Below, piece by piece: positions 8,447 to 15,964 of a stretch of 64,000 bases of DNA. Numbering within the stretch: the first letter of the stretch is position 1; each line of letters begins with the position of its first letter. The notes below the pieces were generated by a model. The model worked only from the letters and a program-made list of their open reading frames with translations, did no database searches and was not told where the DNA came from. This DNA is from Sporosarcina pasteurii (GTDB taxonomy: Bacteria; Bacillota; Bacilli; Bacillales_A; Planococcaceae). The stretch covers positions 558,001 to 622,000 of the forward strand of contig NZ_CP160452.1 in assembly GCF_041295575.1 (NCBI RefSeq). The letters run 5' to 3'. Made by a program: the position numbers and the translations under genes.

Positions 8447-9190
8447 TTGAGAGTACTTTTTATTGGAGATTCCTGGACAATTCATATGATTCATACGAAG
8501 GGATTTGACAGTTTCGAGAGCACAAAATATGAGGAGGGCGCGACACACCTGCTGAATTGTTTACGCGAAGGTGGCGTTGATGTTGACTACATGCCTGCGC
8601 ATGAAGTCCAAGTACGCTTCCCAAAAAGTGTTAGTGAGTTAGAAATTTACGATGCGATTGTGATTAGTGATATTGGCGCGAATACATTTTTACTTCAAAA
8701 TGCGACGTTTTATGACATGGAGTCCGTTCCAAATGCGCTGTCCATGATCAAAGAGTATGTTGAAAATGGTGGCGGCCTGTTGATGGTTGGAGGCTATCTA
8801 TCTTTTAGTGGAATCGAAGGGAAAGCCAACTATAGCAACACGGTCATCGCAGACGTTCTACCTGTCATTATGAAAGAGGGAGACGACCGCTTTGAAGCAC
8901 CAGAGGGAGTCCGTCCTCGTAATACAGAAACGAAACATTTTATCACGGAAAATATCGACCAGTGGCCAGCTTACCTAGGTTACAACCGATTTAAGGCAAA
9001 GCCAGACGCAACAGTCTTAGTGGAAACAGAGCGGGATCCGTTTTTAGTTTTAGGCGAATATAAGGGCGGTAAAACTGCTTGTTTTGCAAGTGATTGTGCG
9101 CCTCATTGGTGGCCAAAACAATCGTTAAACTGGGAACATTATCAAGACTTATGGATTAATATCCTTAAGTATGTGGCGGATGCCAAGTAA
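8447..9190 (+). CDS. Class I glutamine amidotransferase-like (GATase1/ThuA-like fold) protein
   Basis: About 247 residues. The open frame extends back to ATG 8399, but that would bury the promoter and an operator. TTG 8447 has GGAG nine bases upstream and yields the natural beginning (M)RVLFIGDSW followed by TKGFDSFESTKYEEGA. The pattern is a Rossmann-like flavodoxin fold with GGGLLMVGGYLSF in the middle and CFASDCAPHWWPK near the end. This resembles uncharacterised GATase1-like proteins related to ThuA. A canonical Cys-His-Glu glutaminase triad is not obvious, so it may be a lyase or isomerase-like enzyme acting on a sugar or nucleoside derivative. It sits between the amidohydrolase and the transporter and carries the same operator type. 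Confidence 0.65.
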   Translation: MRVLFIGDSWTIHMIHTKGFDSFESTKYEEGATHLLNCLREGGVDVDYMPAHEVQVRFPKSVSELEIYDAIVISDIGANTFLLQNATFYDMESVPNALSMIKEYVENGGGLLMVGGYLSFSGIEGKANYSNTVIADVLPVIMKEGDDRFEAPEGVRPRNTETKHFITENIDQWPAYLGYNRFKAKPDATVLVETERDPFLVLGEYKGGKTACFASDCAPHWWPKQSLNWEHYQDLWINILKYVADAK

Positions 9191-9222
9191 TTTAAGCACT
9201 TTATAAGTTAGCGCGTATCGGC

Positions 9223-9261
9223 GTGAGAGGTCTCTGAACCATGGGCTTTAAGACCTCTCAC
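9223..9261. repeat. Hairpin after the GATase1-like gene
   Basis: GTGAGAGGTCT (9223-9233) pairs perfectly with AGACCTCTCAC (9251-9261) across a 17-nt loop. No T-run follows on the plus strand, so it is either a weak terminator, an mRNA 3'-end stabiliser or a repeat. The rest of 9191-9495 holds one operator (9374) and no other gene I can see. Confidence 0.6.
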
Positions 9262-9373
9262 AAACGATTAAAGATTGACTAGTTCATTGTGGTGTATACA
9301 TAAGACTTATCATTCTAGCGTTTCTCAAGGCGATCATTTAGTAAGATTGCGTACAACCTTTTTTACACATCAT

Positions 9374-9385
9374 GTAAGCGGTTAC
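9374..9385. promoter_or_regulatory. LacI-family operator O5 upstream of the CNT transporter
   Basis: GTAAGCGGTTAC, flanked as TGTAAGCGGTTACC, lies 111 bp before the transporter start. It fits the GTAA-N-CG-N-TTAC core exactly. A clear sigma-A promoter next to it is not evident to me. Confidence 0.62.
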
Positions 9386-9495
9386 CTATATTGAAGCGAC
9401 TTTTAACTGTCGATTGAGATGAAGAAGTAGTAATAGAAACCTAGTAATTTTTAGGTGAATTTGATTGATAAAAATAAGAAAATAGAGGTGAAAAA

Positions 9496-10746
9496 ATGAT
9501 AAATATACTATGGGGTTTACTTGGTGTAATTAGCATTTTAGGTCTAGGGTTTATTTTAAGTAAAGATAGAAAAAACATTCATACAAGGACGATTGTAGTC
9601 GGTCTTATTATACAATTTGTATTCGCTTACATTGTATTGAAGTCAACGCTTGGTCGGACGATTTTAGTTGAATTATCATTAGGTGTTCAAGGGATTATTT
9701 CGTTTGTAAATGAAGGAATTGATTTCTTATTTGGTCCACTCGTTCGAGATGCTTCGGGTATGATTTTTGTTCTGGAAGTATTAACAGTTATTGTATTCTT
9801 CTCTTCCTTAATTTCTATTTTGTATTATTTAGGAATTATGCAGTGGATAATTAATGTAATTGGTGGCTTTTTATCAAAGCTTTTACATACATCGAAGCCA
9901 GAGTCGATCTCAGCTGCAGGGAATATCTTTATTGGGCATACGGAAGCACCGTTATTGATCAGACCATTTATTAATAAGATGAGTAACTCAGAAATATTTG
10001 CGGTCATGGTCGGGGGTATGGCATCTACTTCAGGTGCAGTGTTAGTTGGCTATTCCTTATTAGGTATTCCACTCGAATACTTATTAGCGGCAAGTTTTAT
10101 GGCAGCTCCTTCTGGATTGGTCATGTCAAAAATCATGTTTCCACATACAAAAGAAAAGATGGAAGAAATCTTAAATGGATCAGATGCTAAAGATGTAAAA
10201 GCAGGGGACGAGCTATTTGGAGATGAAAAACCATCCAACATTATTGATGCTGCTGCGAATGGTGCTGCGACAGGAATGAATATTATTATCTCTGTTACAG
10301 CCATGTTGTTAGCGTTTATCTCCCTCATTGCTTTAGTAAATGCAGGATTTGGATTTGTTGGAGGTTTATTCGGTTTTGAAGATTTAACGATGGATTATAT
10401 TTTAGGGTTTATTCTTGCTCCTTTTGCTTTTCTATTAGGTGTGCCGTGGGATGAAGCATTTCAAGCGGGACAATTTATTGGGCAAAAAATCGTGATTAAT
10501 GAATTTGTTGCATTTGCTGGATTAGGTCCAATGTTTGATGAGCTGTCACTCAAAACTGGCATGATTCTAAGTTTCGCAATTGCTGGTTACGGTAACTTTG
10601 GATCGATCGCTATACAGATTGGAACGATTGGCGGACTTGCTAAGGAACGTAGAAAAGATGCTTCGATGCTAGGTTTGAGAGCGATGATCGCAGGTAGTTT
10701 AGCAACTTGTTTAAACGGTGCGATTGCAGGAATGTTTCTTTTCTAG
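9496..10746 (+). CDS. Concentrative nucleoside transporter (CNT/NupC family)
   Basis: 416 residues with about ten membrane helices. The motif FIGHTEAPLLIRPF (about residues 149-162) corresponds to the CNT substrate- and cation-binding signature G-x-T-E-A-P-L. The second-half pattern KIVINEFVAF matches the conserved N-E-F-V-A segment. The family imports nucleosides with Na+ or H+. AGAGGTG precedes ATG 9496. It has its own operator site and sits directly before the LacI-type regulator. The linked amide hydrolase and GATase1-like protein suggest that the cargo could be an unusual nucleoside or a nucleoside-like amide rather than a common purine or pyrimidine nucleoside; that is inference. Confidence 0.88.
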   Translation: MINILWGLLGVISILGLGFILSKDRKNIHTRTIVVGLIIQFVFAYIVLKSTLGRTILVELSLGVQGIISFVNEGIDFLFGPLVRDASGMIFVLEVLTVIVFFSSLISILYYLGIMQWIINVIGGFLSKLLHTSKPESISAAGNIFIGHTEAPLLIRPFINKMSNSEIFAVMVGGMASTSGAVLVGYSLLGIPLEYLLAASFMAAPSGLVMSKIMFPHTKEKMEEILNGSDAKDVKAGDELFGDEKPSNIIDAAANGAATGMNIIISVTAMLLAFISLIALVNAGFGFVGGLFGFEDLTMDYILGFILAPFAFLLGVPWDEAFQAGQFIGQKIVINEFVAFAGLGPMFDELSLKTGMILSFAIAGYGNFGSIAIQIGTIGGLAKERRKDASMLGLRAMIAGSLATCLNGAIAGMFLF

Positions 10747-10783
10747 GCAATCGTCATTGTGATTCGTTATACGGTGGTGACAA

Positions 10784-10812
10784 CTCCCTATCACGATTTA
10801 AGTGATAGGGAG
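10784..10812 (+). terminator. Terminator-like hairpin after the nucleoside transporter
   Basis: CTCCCTATCAC (10784-10794) pairs perfectly with GTGATAGGGAG (10802-10812) around a 7-nt loop. The downstream sequence is only moderately T-rich. It separates the transporter from the regulator gene. Confidence 0.7.
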
Positions 10813-10866
10813 ATATCATTTATTGCCATACTGTTTTATGACAAAATTTCACATATCATATAGAAT

Positions 10867-10886
10867 AAATGATAATCCTATCATTT
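10867..10886. promoter_or_regulatory. Inverted repeat upstream of the LacI-family gene
   Basis: AAATGATA (10867-10874), a 4-bp spacer and TATCATTT (10879-10886) form an 8-bp inverted repeat 44 bp before the regulator start. It does not resemble the GTAA/TTAC operators, so autoregulation by the same protein is not implied. It may be bound by another factor or overlap the promoter. Confidence 0.4.
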
Positions 10887-10929
10887 GTAGTTTTACATAG
10901 GGCCTAACTAGGTGGGGGTGGAGGGGTAG

Positions 10930-11901
10930 ATGGTTACTATAAAAAAAGTGGCAGAAGAAGCAGGGGTTTCGGTAGCAACTGTTTCCCGCGTGATTAATCA
11001 AAATGGTTATGTGAGTGAAGGAACGTTGAAAAAAGTAAAAAGTGTAATTAAAGAGTTAAATTATACGCCGAATTCGATTGCAAGATCTCTTTATCATAAA
11101 ACATCAAATATGATCGGTTTAATTATTCCGGACATTACGAACCCTTTTTTTCCGGAATTAGCAAGGGCAGTTGAAGATATTGCCATGAAGTGTGGATACA
11201 AAGTTGTGCTTTGTAATTCTGACAAAGATCCAGAAAAAGAAATGAATTATCTGGATTTGTTTAAAGAAAGATATGTAGATGGCATTATTTTGACCACGCA
11301 ATCCCAGGAATCAAAAGTTTATTCAGATTTAAATGTACCTATCGTTGCGCTGGACCGTATTGGAGATGCATCCTTTCCTTCTGTCGTTTCAAATAATTAT
11401 CATGGCGCTAAGAAAGCGACTGAATTATTAATGGCAAAAGGGGTAAAAAATATTGCGCACATTAGAGGTCCCAAAAATATCGCTCCATCAGATGCGCGAT
11501 ATCATGGCTTTATCGATGCTGTGGAAGAACAGCGAGTGAACTATACGATCGGTGAGGCAGAATTTCAGCTAGAAGATGCTGAAAGACAAGCCGAACAATT
11601 CTTTGACATACATACAGGGATTGATGGCATTTTTTGTAGTAATGATACAATTGCAGCTGGTTTTTTAAAAGTAGCTTTAAAAAGAGGGATTAAAGTGCCT
11701 GAGGAGCTTCAAATTATTGGATTCGATGGCTCGTTTTTTGGCGAGTTTATTTATCCAGAATTAACAACTGTATCTCAGCCGATCTATGACATGGGCGCAG
11801 TCGCTACTCGATTATTAATCAAAATCATTCAAGGTGAAAAACCGGAAAAGTACTTATATGAAATGCCTGCGACGATTATTGAGCGAGGGACTACTCGATA
11901 G
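10930..11901 (+). CDS. LacI/GalR-family transcriptional regulator (RbsR-like)
   Basis: 323 residues, normal for the family. The N-terminal helix-turn-helix reads VTIKKVAEEAGVSVATVSRV, followed by the hinge helix region NYTPNSIARSL (about residues 45-57). The periplasmic-binding-protein-like sensor domain then begins with NMIGLIIPDITNPFF. RbsR-type regulators bind palindromes close to TGTAAACGTTTACA, and five similar palindromes stand before the three upstream genes. GTGGAGGGG precedes ATG 10930. It probably represses the amidohydrolase, GATase1-like and CNT genes until a nucleoside- or ribose-like inducer binds. The effector is unknown. No operator of this type is visible before its own gene. 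Confidence 0.9.
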   Translation: MVTIKKVAEEAGVSVATVSRVINQNGYVSEGTLKKVKSVIKELNYTPNSIARSLYHKTSNMIGLIIPDITNPFFPELARAVEDIAMKCGYKVVLCNSDKDPEKEMNYLDLFKERYVDGIILTTQSQESKVYSDLNVPIVALDRIGDASFPSVVSNNYHGAKKATELLMAKGVKNIAHIRGPKNIAPSDARYHGFIDAVEEQRVNYTIGEAEFQLEDAERQAEQFFDIHTGIDGIFCSNDTIAAGFLKVALKRGIKVPEELQIIGFDGSFFGEFIYPELTTVSQPIYDMGAVATRLLIKIIQGEKPEKYLYEMPATIIERGTTR

Positions 11902-11908
11902 TTTTAGT

Positions 11909-11958
11909 GGTGCCAGTCACTCACTCAATTCGGACACTATTCAGATCATGGTATTAAA
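11909..11958 (+). repeat. 50-bp repeat, copy 1 (GGTGCCAGTCAC family)
   Basis: Begins GGTGCCAGTCACTCA and continues through AATTCGGACACTATTCAGAT. A nearly identical copy in the same orientation lies at 15809-15858, on the other side of the ketosynthase and GGDEF/EAL genes. Diverged inverted copies lie near 26788-26827 and 26918-26956. Confidence 0.8.
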
Positions 11959-12070
11959 TATAAAAAGGAACGCTGCCGAATGAAGGTTCGTGGTACCGCC
12001 CCCCGAAAGTTAGAGTAATAAATCTAACTTTCGGGGGGCGGTACCTTCGACGGGGTTCCTATTTATATTT
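11956..12070. repeat. Nested 115-bp palindrome between convergent genes
   Basis: The inner arms are 23 bp and perfectly complementary (11992-12014 with 12023-12045, starting GGTACCGCCCCCCG), with an 8-nt loop. Outer arms of 16 bp (11956-11971 with 12055-12070) match at 15 positions. There is no T-run directly after the inner stem, so it is not a standard intrinsic terminator, though its place between convergent genes would allow a bidirectional one. The inner arm contains GTGGTACCGC-like sequence similar to a T-box core, but no leader is present. Confidence 0.8.
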
Positions 12071-12131
12071 ATTCAATCACTTTAAATTACCTTAATTGCA
12101 CCCTATATAGGTACCTTTCAAAGATTCAACC

Positions 12132-14513
12132 TCAAAGCCATCTTTCTTGAAATTCACTTGCAGGCACTGGAGGGCTGAAATGATAGCCTTGTGCGTAATC
12201 ACAGCCAATCTCCTTTAAGAAATGATGAGCTTCTTGTCCTTCTACACCTTCAGCGATGACTTTTAAATCGAATTCTTTAGCGATTGCGGTAATCGTTTGA
12301 ATAATGGCTTTGTTTTCATCGTTTCGATGCATGTTAATCACAAATGATTTATCGATTTTCAATGAATCGAGTGGGTATTTAGTTAAATAGCTAAGTGATG
12401 AGTAACCAGTTCCAAAGTCATCCATGGAGAGCGAAATCCCTAGTTTTTTTAATTCAGCTAGCTTTTCACTCATCGACTCTGCATACATCGCAATACTCTC
12501 CGTAATTTCTAATACAATCTGGGATGGATCTAGCAAATTGTTCTCTATCGCATTTTTCAACTTCTCTAAAAAAGTTGGATCGAGTAACTGTCTCACTGAT
12601 ACATTAATGCTTACATATATCGGTTGATTGGTTGTTTTTTGCCAACGTGCATGTTGTTCGATAGCTGTATTTAATACCCAGTGGCCGATTGGAATAATCA
12701 CGCCAGTTTCTTCCGCAATTGAAATAAACTCATCTGGTGGTACTTGACCAAGCACTTTATTATTCCAACGTATAAGAGATTCCATTCCTACAATTTCATT
12801 TGTTTTCAAATCCATAATCGGCTGATAAAACAGTTCAATTTCTTCATTCACAAGTGCTGTTTGTAATTGTTTTTCAATCATTACTTTTCTTTCGAATTCT
12901 TGCTGCATTTGTGGAGTGAACAGTTGGAAGTCATTTTTTCCTCTTCCTTTTACATAGTACATTGCGATATCTGCATGTTTTATTAATGTATTCACGTCAT
13001 ACCCGTCATTTGGAAAGAGGCTAATGCCAATACTGAGTGAAATAAAGTAATTGCTGCCCTCTAGTACAAAGCTCTCTTTAAATTCGTTTAATACATCTTT
13101 GGCGAATCCTTCACTATCTGTTGCAGTGGCGTGTGGAAGTAAGATGGTGAATTCATCCCCACCGATCCGATAAATTTCGGCACTCGGATACTTTCTCTTG
13201 AGTAAGTTTTTAATCCGACTTGACACCTCTTTTAATAAGAGGTCACCAGCATCATGTCCGAGTGTGTCATTGATGTATTTAAATCGGTCCAAATCAAGAA
13301 ACACAATTGCATTTTGACTGTCTTCGGATTTGGCTTTTTCTAGAAGGCTCGACAAATCCTTATTGAACTTTCTTCGATTCGGCAATCCTGTTAATGTATC
13401 ATGATTAGCTTGGAATTGAATTTCATCTTCAAATTGCTTTCGCTCTGTAATGTCAGTGGATACAGCAAGTAGCGCTGAGCTGTCATGTATATGAATTGGG
13501 ATTTTGACGGTTTGAACCCATCTCTCTTCACCAGAGGCAGCTTTAATGGATTCTTCTTTAACCAACAGTTGGTCAGTTTGCTTGAATTCATCACTCTTTT
13601 GCATGGAGTGAGGCTCTGTATCGTTGTCTTTTTGCAATTCATCATACGTTTTTCCGATCATTTCTTGAGTGTCTTTTCCCATTAACTGGGCATAGGATTG
13701 ATTGACAAGTGTATAACGGTCAAACTCATCTTTGGCATAAATGTAGTTTGGGTTTAAATCAATCACTTGGAATAGAAACTTCTTTTGTTCTGAAAGTTTC
13801 CTATTCATATTATTTACGATATCAAGATGCATTCGACTCGTGAGAATTAAAATTGATAATGCATAAACGAGTAATGCAATCGAACTTGGGTACAATCTTG
13901 CCGATGGGAACATATTTAAAGAGCCAATTGCAAATCCAAAGGCAGAAAAAATCATAAAATAAACTAAAAATGATTGTATACTCTTATTTGGTACATGTAG
14001 ACTAATGAACAAACAAATCGTCATGTTCACAATAGAAAGCATAATATTGAAAATATAAATCCATGACAATTCTCCGTAAACAGGAAAGTAAAAGATACTA
14101 GAACCAATGTTCATTAGTTCAATTCGTTGAATTGCCTTATCGCTCCAACTAATGATGTAAACGAAGAAGGCAATTCCGTAGAATAAAAGTACGGTCGATC
14201 GATTGATGAACAACTGCCACTTCTTAGCTAAATCTTTTGGCAACATTTCTTGCACAATTGTATAGCCTAAATAAAAAAACGTTGGTGTAATCATGATGGA
14301 ACCAAAGCGAAAGAGATTAAATAAAAAAAGAATGGTCTCTTTTTCTAGTGAACGATGAGCATACAAAAAAGCAATGTCCAATTGCCAGAGCGTAACCATG
14401 ATAAGTAGCAGAAATATAATTTTTGAGAGTCTGTTTTTCTCAAATAAAACCAATAGCGTAATTCCCACACCGATGGGAATACAAGATAATAAAATTAGAA
14501 AAATATAAAACAT
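12132..14513 (-). CDS. Membrane GGDEF/EAL cyclic-di-GMP protein with PAS domain
   Basis: 793 residues. ATG 14513 lies eight bases after AGGAGG; a GTG at 14522 sits too close to it. About seven hydrophobic helices occupy residues 1-230, a PAS sensor about 245-365, a GGDEF domain about 370-535 with intact RIGGDEFTILL, and an EAL domain about 545-790. The EAL signature itself reads ESL (GMESLIRW), while other catalytic motifs (ITES, DDFGTGYSSL, KIDKSFV, IAEGVE) are kept. It can therefore probably make c-di-GMP, and may also hydrolyse it. It begins 12 bp after the ketosynthase-like gene, so the two are likely co-transcribed. Function in this organism (motility, biofilm) is unknown. Confidence 0.92.
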   Translation of the reverse strand: MFYIFLILLSCIPIGVGITLLVLFEKNRLSKIIFLLLIMVTLWQLDIAFLYAHRSLEKETILFLFNLFRFGSIMITPTFFYLGYTIVQEMLPKDLAKKWQLFINRSTVLLFYGIAFFVYIISWSDKAIQRIELMNIGSSIFYFPVYGELSWIYIFNIMLSIVNMTICLFISLHVPNKSIQSFLVYFMIFSAFGFAIGSLNMFPSARLYPSSIALLVYALSILILTSRMHLDIVNNMNRKLSEQKKFLFQVIDLNPNYIYAKDEFDRYTLVNQSYAQLMGKDTQEMIGKTYDELQKDNDTEPHSMQKSDEFKQTDQLLVKEESIKAASGEERWVQTVKIPIHIHDSSALLAVSTDITERKQFEDEIQFQANHDTLTGLPNRRKFNKDLSSLLEKAKSEDSQNAIVFLDLDRFKYINDTLGHDAGDLLLKEVSSRIKNLLKRKYPSAEIYRIGGDEFTILLPHATATDSEGFAKDVLNEFKESFVLEGSNYFISLSIGISLFPNDGYDVNTLIKHADIAMYYVKGRGKNDFQLFTPQMQQEFERKVMIEKQLQTALVNEEIELFYQPIMDLKTNEIVGMESLIRWNNKVLGQVPPDEFISIAEETGVIIPIGHWVLNTAIEQHARWQKTTNQPIYVSINVSVRQLLDPTFLEKLKNAIENNLLDPSQIVLEITESIAMYAESMSEKLAELKKLGISLSMDDFGTGYSSLSYLTKYPLDSLKIDKSFVINMHRNDENKAIIQTITAIAKEFDLKVIAEGVEGQEAHHFLKEIGCDYAQGYHFSPPVPASEFQERWL

Positions 14514-14525
14514 AGAGGCCACCTC

Positions 14526-15704
14526 CTAAGTATGTGTCAATAATAGACAAGCGTAATTCCCACTGCTCCCGTGAGTTGTGATGGCTACGGAATGAACAGC
14601 TTGAGGCCTCGTTTCAAAAACAATCGGTACGTCTTGAAATCCATCCCCTTTTGTCTTTGTTGTAGGTCGGATAAACCCGTATTCCATTGATAGAAGGGAT
14701 GCTATGATTTGCATTGCCCCCATCGCACCAAAGCTATGTCCAATCATTCCTTTTATAGAAGTAATCGGTACCTTCGATTCAAATGTTTTCAAAAGGATGT
14801 ATCGTTCGATCTGATCATTTGTGTCGACACCAAGGGCCTGACTGTTTACATAAGTCGGCGTCGTATTGCCGACAGTTTCTTGAAAGACATCCAGCATATG
14901 CTTCCCTGTATGATCCGAACGTAATAATTTTTGTCCTTCATTTCTTGAGATAACGCGTTCAACCTTCCCATATATCTTTTGACCACGTACCTCGGCGGAT
15001 TGTTTGCGCTCTAACACAATTAATCCAGCGCCTTCGGATAAAACAAACCCCTGATGTTTTTTCGAAAAGGGGACGCCCGCATGATGAATAGCCGTTTCAG
15101 TGGAGAGTATTCTAACTTTCTTAAAGCCATTGAGTGTCCATTGGCCTAAAGGGGCATCTGTTCCTCCCACAATGCAAGCGTCGACACTGCCATTCTCAAG
15201 GAGAAGCTTGCCCATAGCTACCGCATCCAAACTAGCGGTGCATCCAGTCGATAATGTGAAGGCAGGCCCGCAAGCACCAATCACTTCTGCGACAGAACCT
15301 GACGCCGTGTGCGAATCGGCATAGGAAACACCTTGAATCGGAGTTGTTTTCAAATCGTGAAACTGGGGAGCATATTGTTCAATTTCAAGAATTGCACCCG
15401 CAGCAGTTCCTAGAATAACAGCAATACGGTGTGGTTTGATATCCTCCAAATTTGCCATCTTAGCAGCATCTATTGCAGCGGCGATTGCCAATCTAACAAA
15501 CCGTGGATACCGTTTGAAATTTCTCCCATTGATTTCTAGAAATTCGTCTTCTATGACTCCCGCAACCACATTCGTATGAGGCGGCGTATCACTTTTTACA
15601 ATGCCCTGTGTACAAATTCCTTTTTTTAATACCTGTAAAAAACTTGATTTGTCATGCACACCAGGGGCTTTTATCCCGTAACCTGTAATTACAATATCGT
15701 TCAA
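14526..15704 (-). CDS. Beta-ketoacyl-ACP synthase-like protein with altered active site
   Basis: 392 residues with the thiolase fold of FabF-type condensing enzymes. The nucleophile motif STGCTASLDA gives Cys155, and KGMIGHSFGAMG gives Lys318 and His323. The first catalytic His, normally in NAHxTxT, is replaced: the segment reads NSQALGVDTND, placing Gln289 there. The Gly-rich end TTHGSSGNYA also differs from the usual GFGG. The start is TTG 15704 after AGGTGAAGG. It is a single stand-alone gene without ACP or other fatty-acid genes nearby, and is followed by the c-di-GMP gene. It may have reduced decarboxylase activity, transfer acyl groups by another mechanism, or be a binding partner. Substrate unknown. 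Confidence 0.82.
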   Translation of the reverse strand: MNDIVITGYGIKAPGVHDKSSFLQVLKKGICTQGIVKSDTPPHTNVVAGVIEDEFLEINGRNFKRYPRFVRLAIAAAIDAAKMANLEDIKPHRIAVILGTAAGAILEIEQYAPQFHDLKTTPIQGVSYADSHTASGSVAEVIGACGPAFTLSTGCTASLDAVAMGKLLLENGSVDACIVGGTDAPLGQWTLNGFKKVRILSTETAIHHAGVPFSKKHQGFVLSEGAGLIVLERKQSAEVRGQKIYGKVERVISRNEGQKLLRSDHTGKHMLDVFQETVGNTTPTYVNSQALGVDTNDQIERYILLKTFESKVPITSIKGMIGHSFGAMGAMQIIASLLSMEYGFIRPTTKTKGDGFQDVPIVFETRPQAVHSVAITTHGSSGNYACLLLTHT

Positions 15705-15808
15705 AAAACCTTCACCTACAAATTTTAAATATATTTTTTGATCACTAGACTCTCCTATTCTATAGGAAATTACTATTCTTCACGAGTGATATGTGGGAGA
15801 AAATATAT

Positions 15809-15858
15809 GGTGCCAGTCACCCATGCAATTCGGACACTATTCAGATAATGGATTAAAT
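15809..15858 (+). repeat. 50-bp repeat, copy 2 (GGTGCCAGTCAC family)
   Basis: Direct-repeat partner of 11909-11958. It begins GGTGCCAGTCACCCA and shares AATTCGGACACTATTCAGAT. It sits upstream of both the minus-strand ketosynthase gene and the plus-strand membrane protein gene, and supplies a spurious upstream ATG (15857) to the latter's frame. Confidence 0.8.
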
Positions 15859-15964
15859 GAATATGGAGTTTATAGGTTATTACGCAGGTGCCGTTCAAAA
15901 GGCGAATTCCATTAGTTTATTTGAAAGTAAAAGGGGGATAGATGACAACAAAGGAGGGGGTTCT

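Noticed and set aside
7109..9385. Reading operators O1-O5 as plain CcpA cre boxes
   Set aside because: Most match cre at only 13/14 and share a common GTAA/TTAC core next to a dedicated LacI gene. CcpA binding is kept as an alternative only.
11972..12045. T-box-like sequence GTGGTACCGC
   Set aside because: No specifier stem or leader fits upstream, and the downstream gene on this strand is absent (convergent genes). The match lies inside a palindrome.
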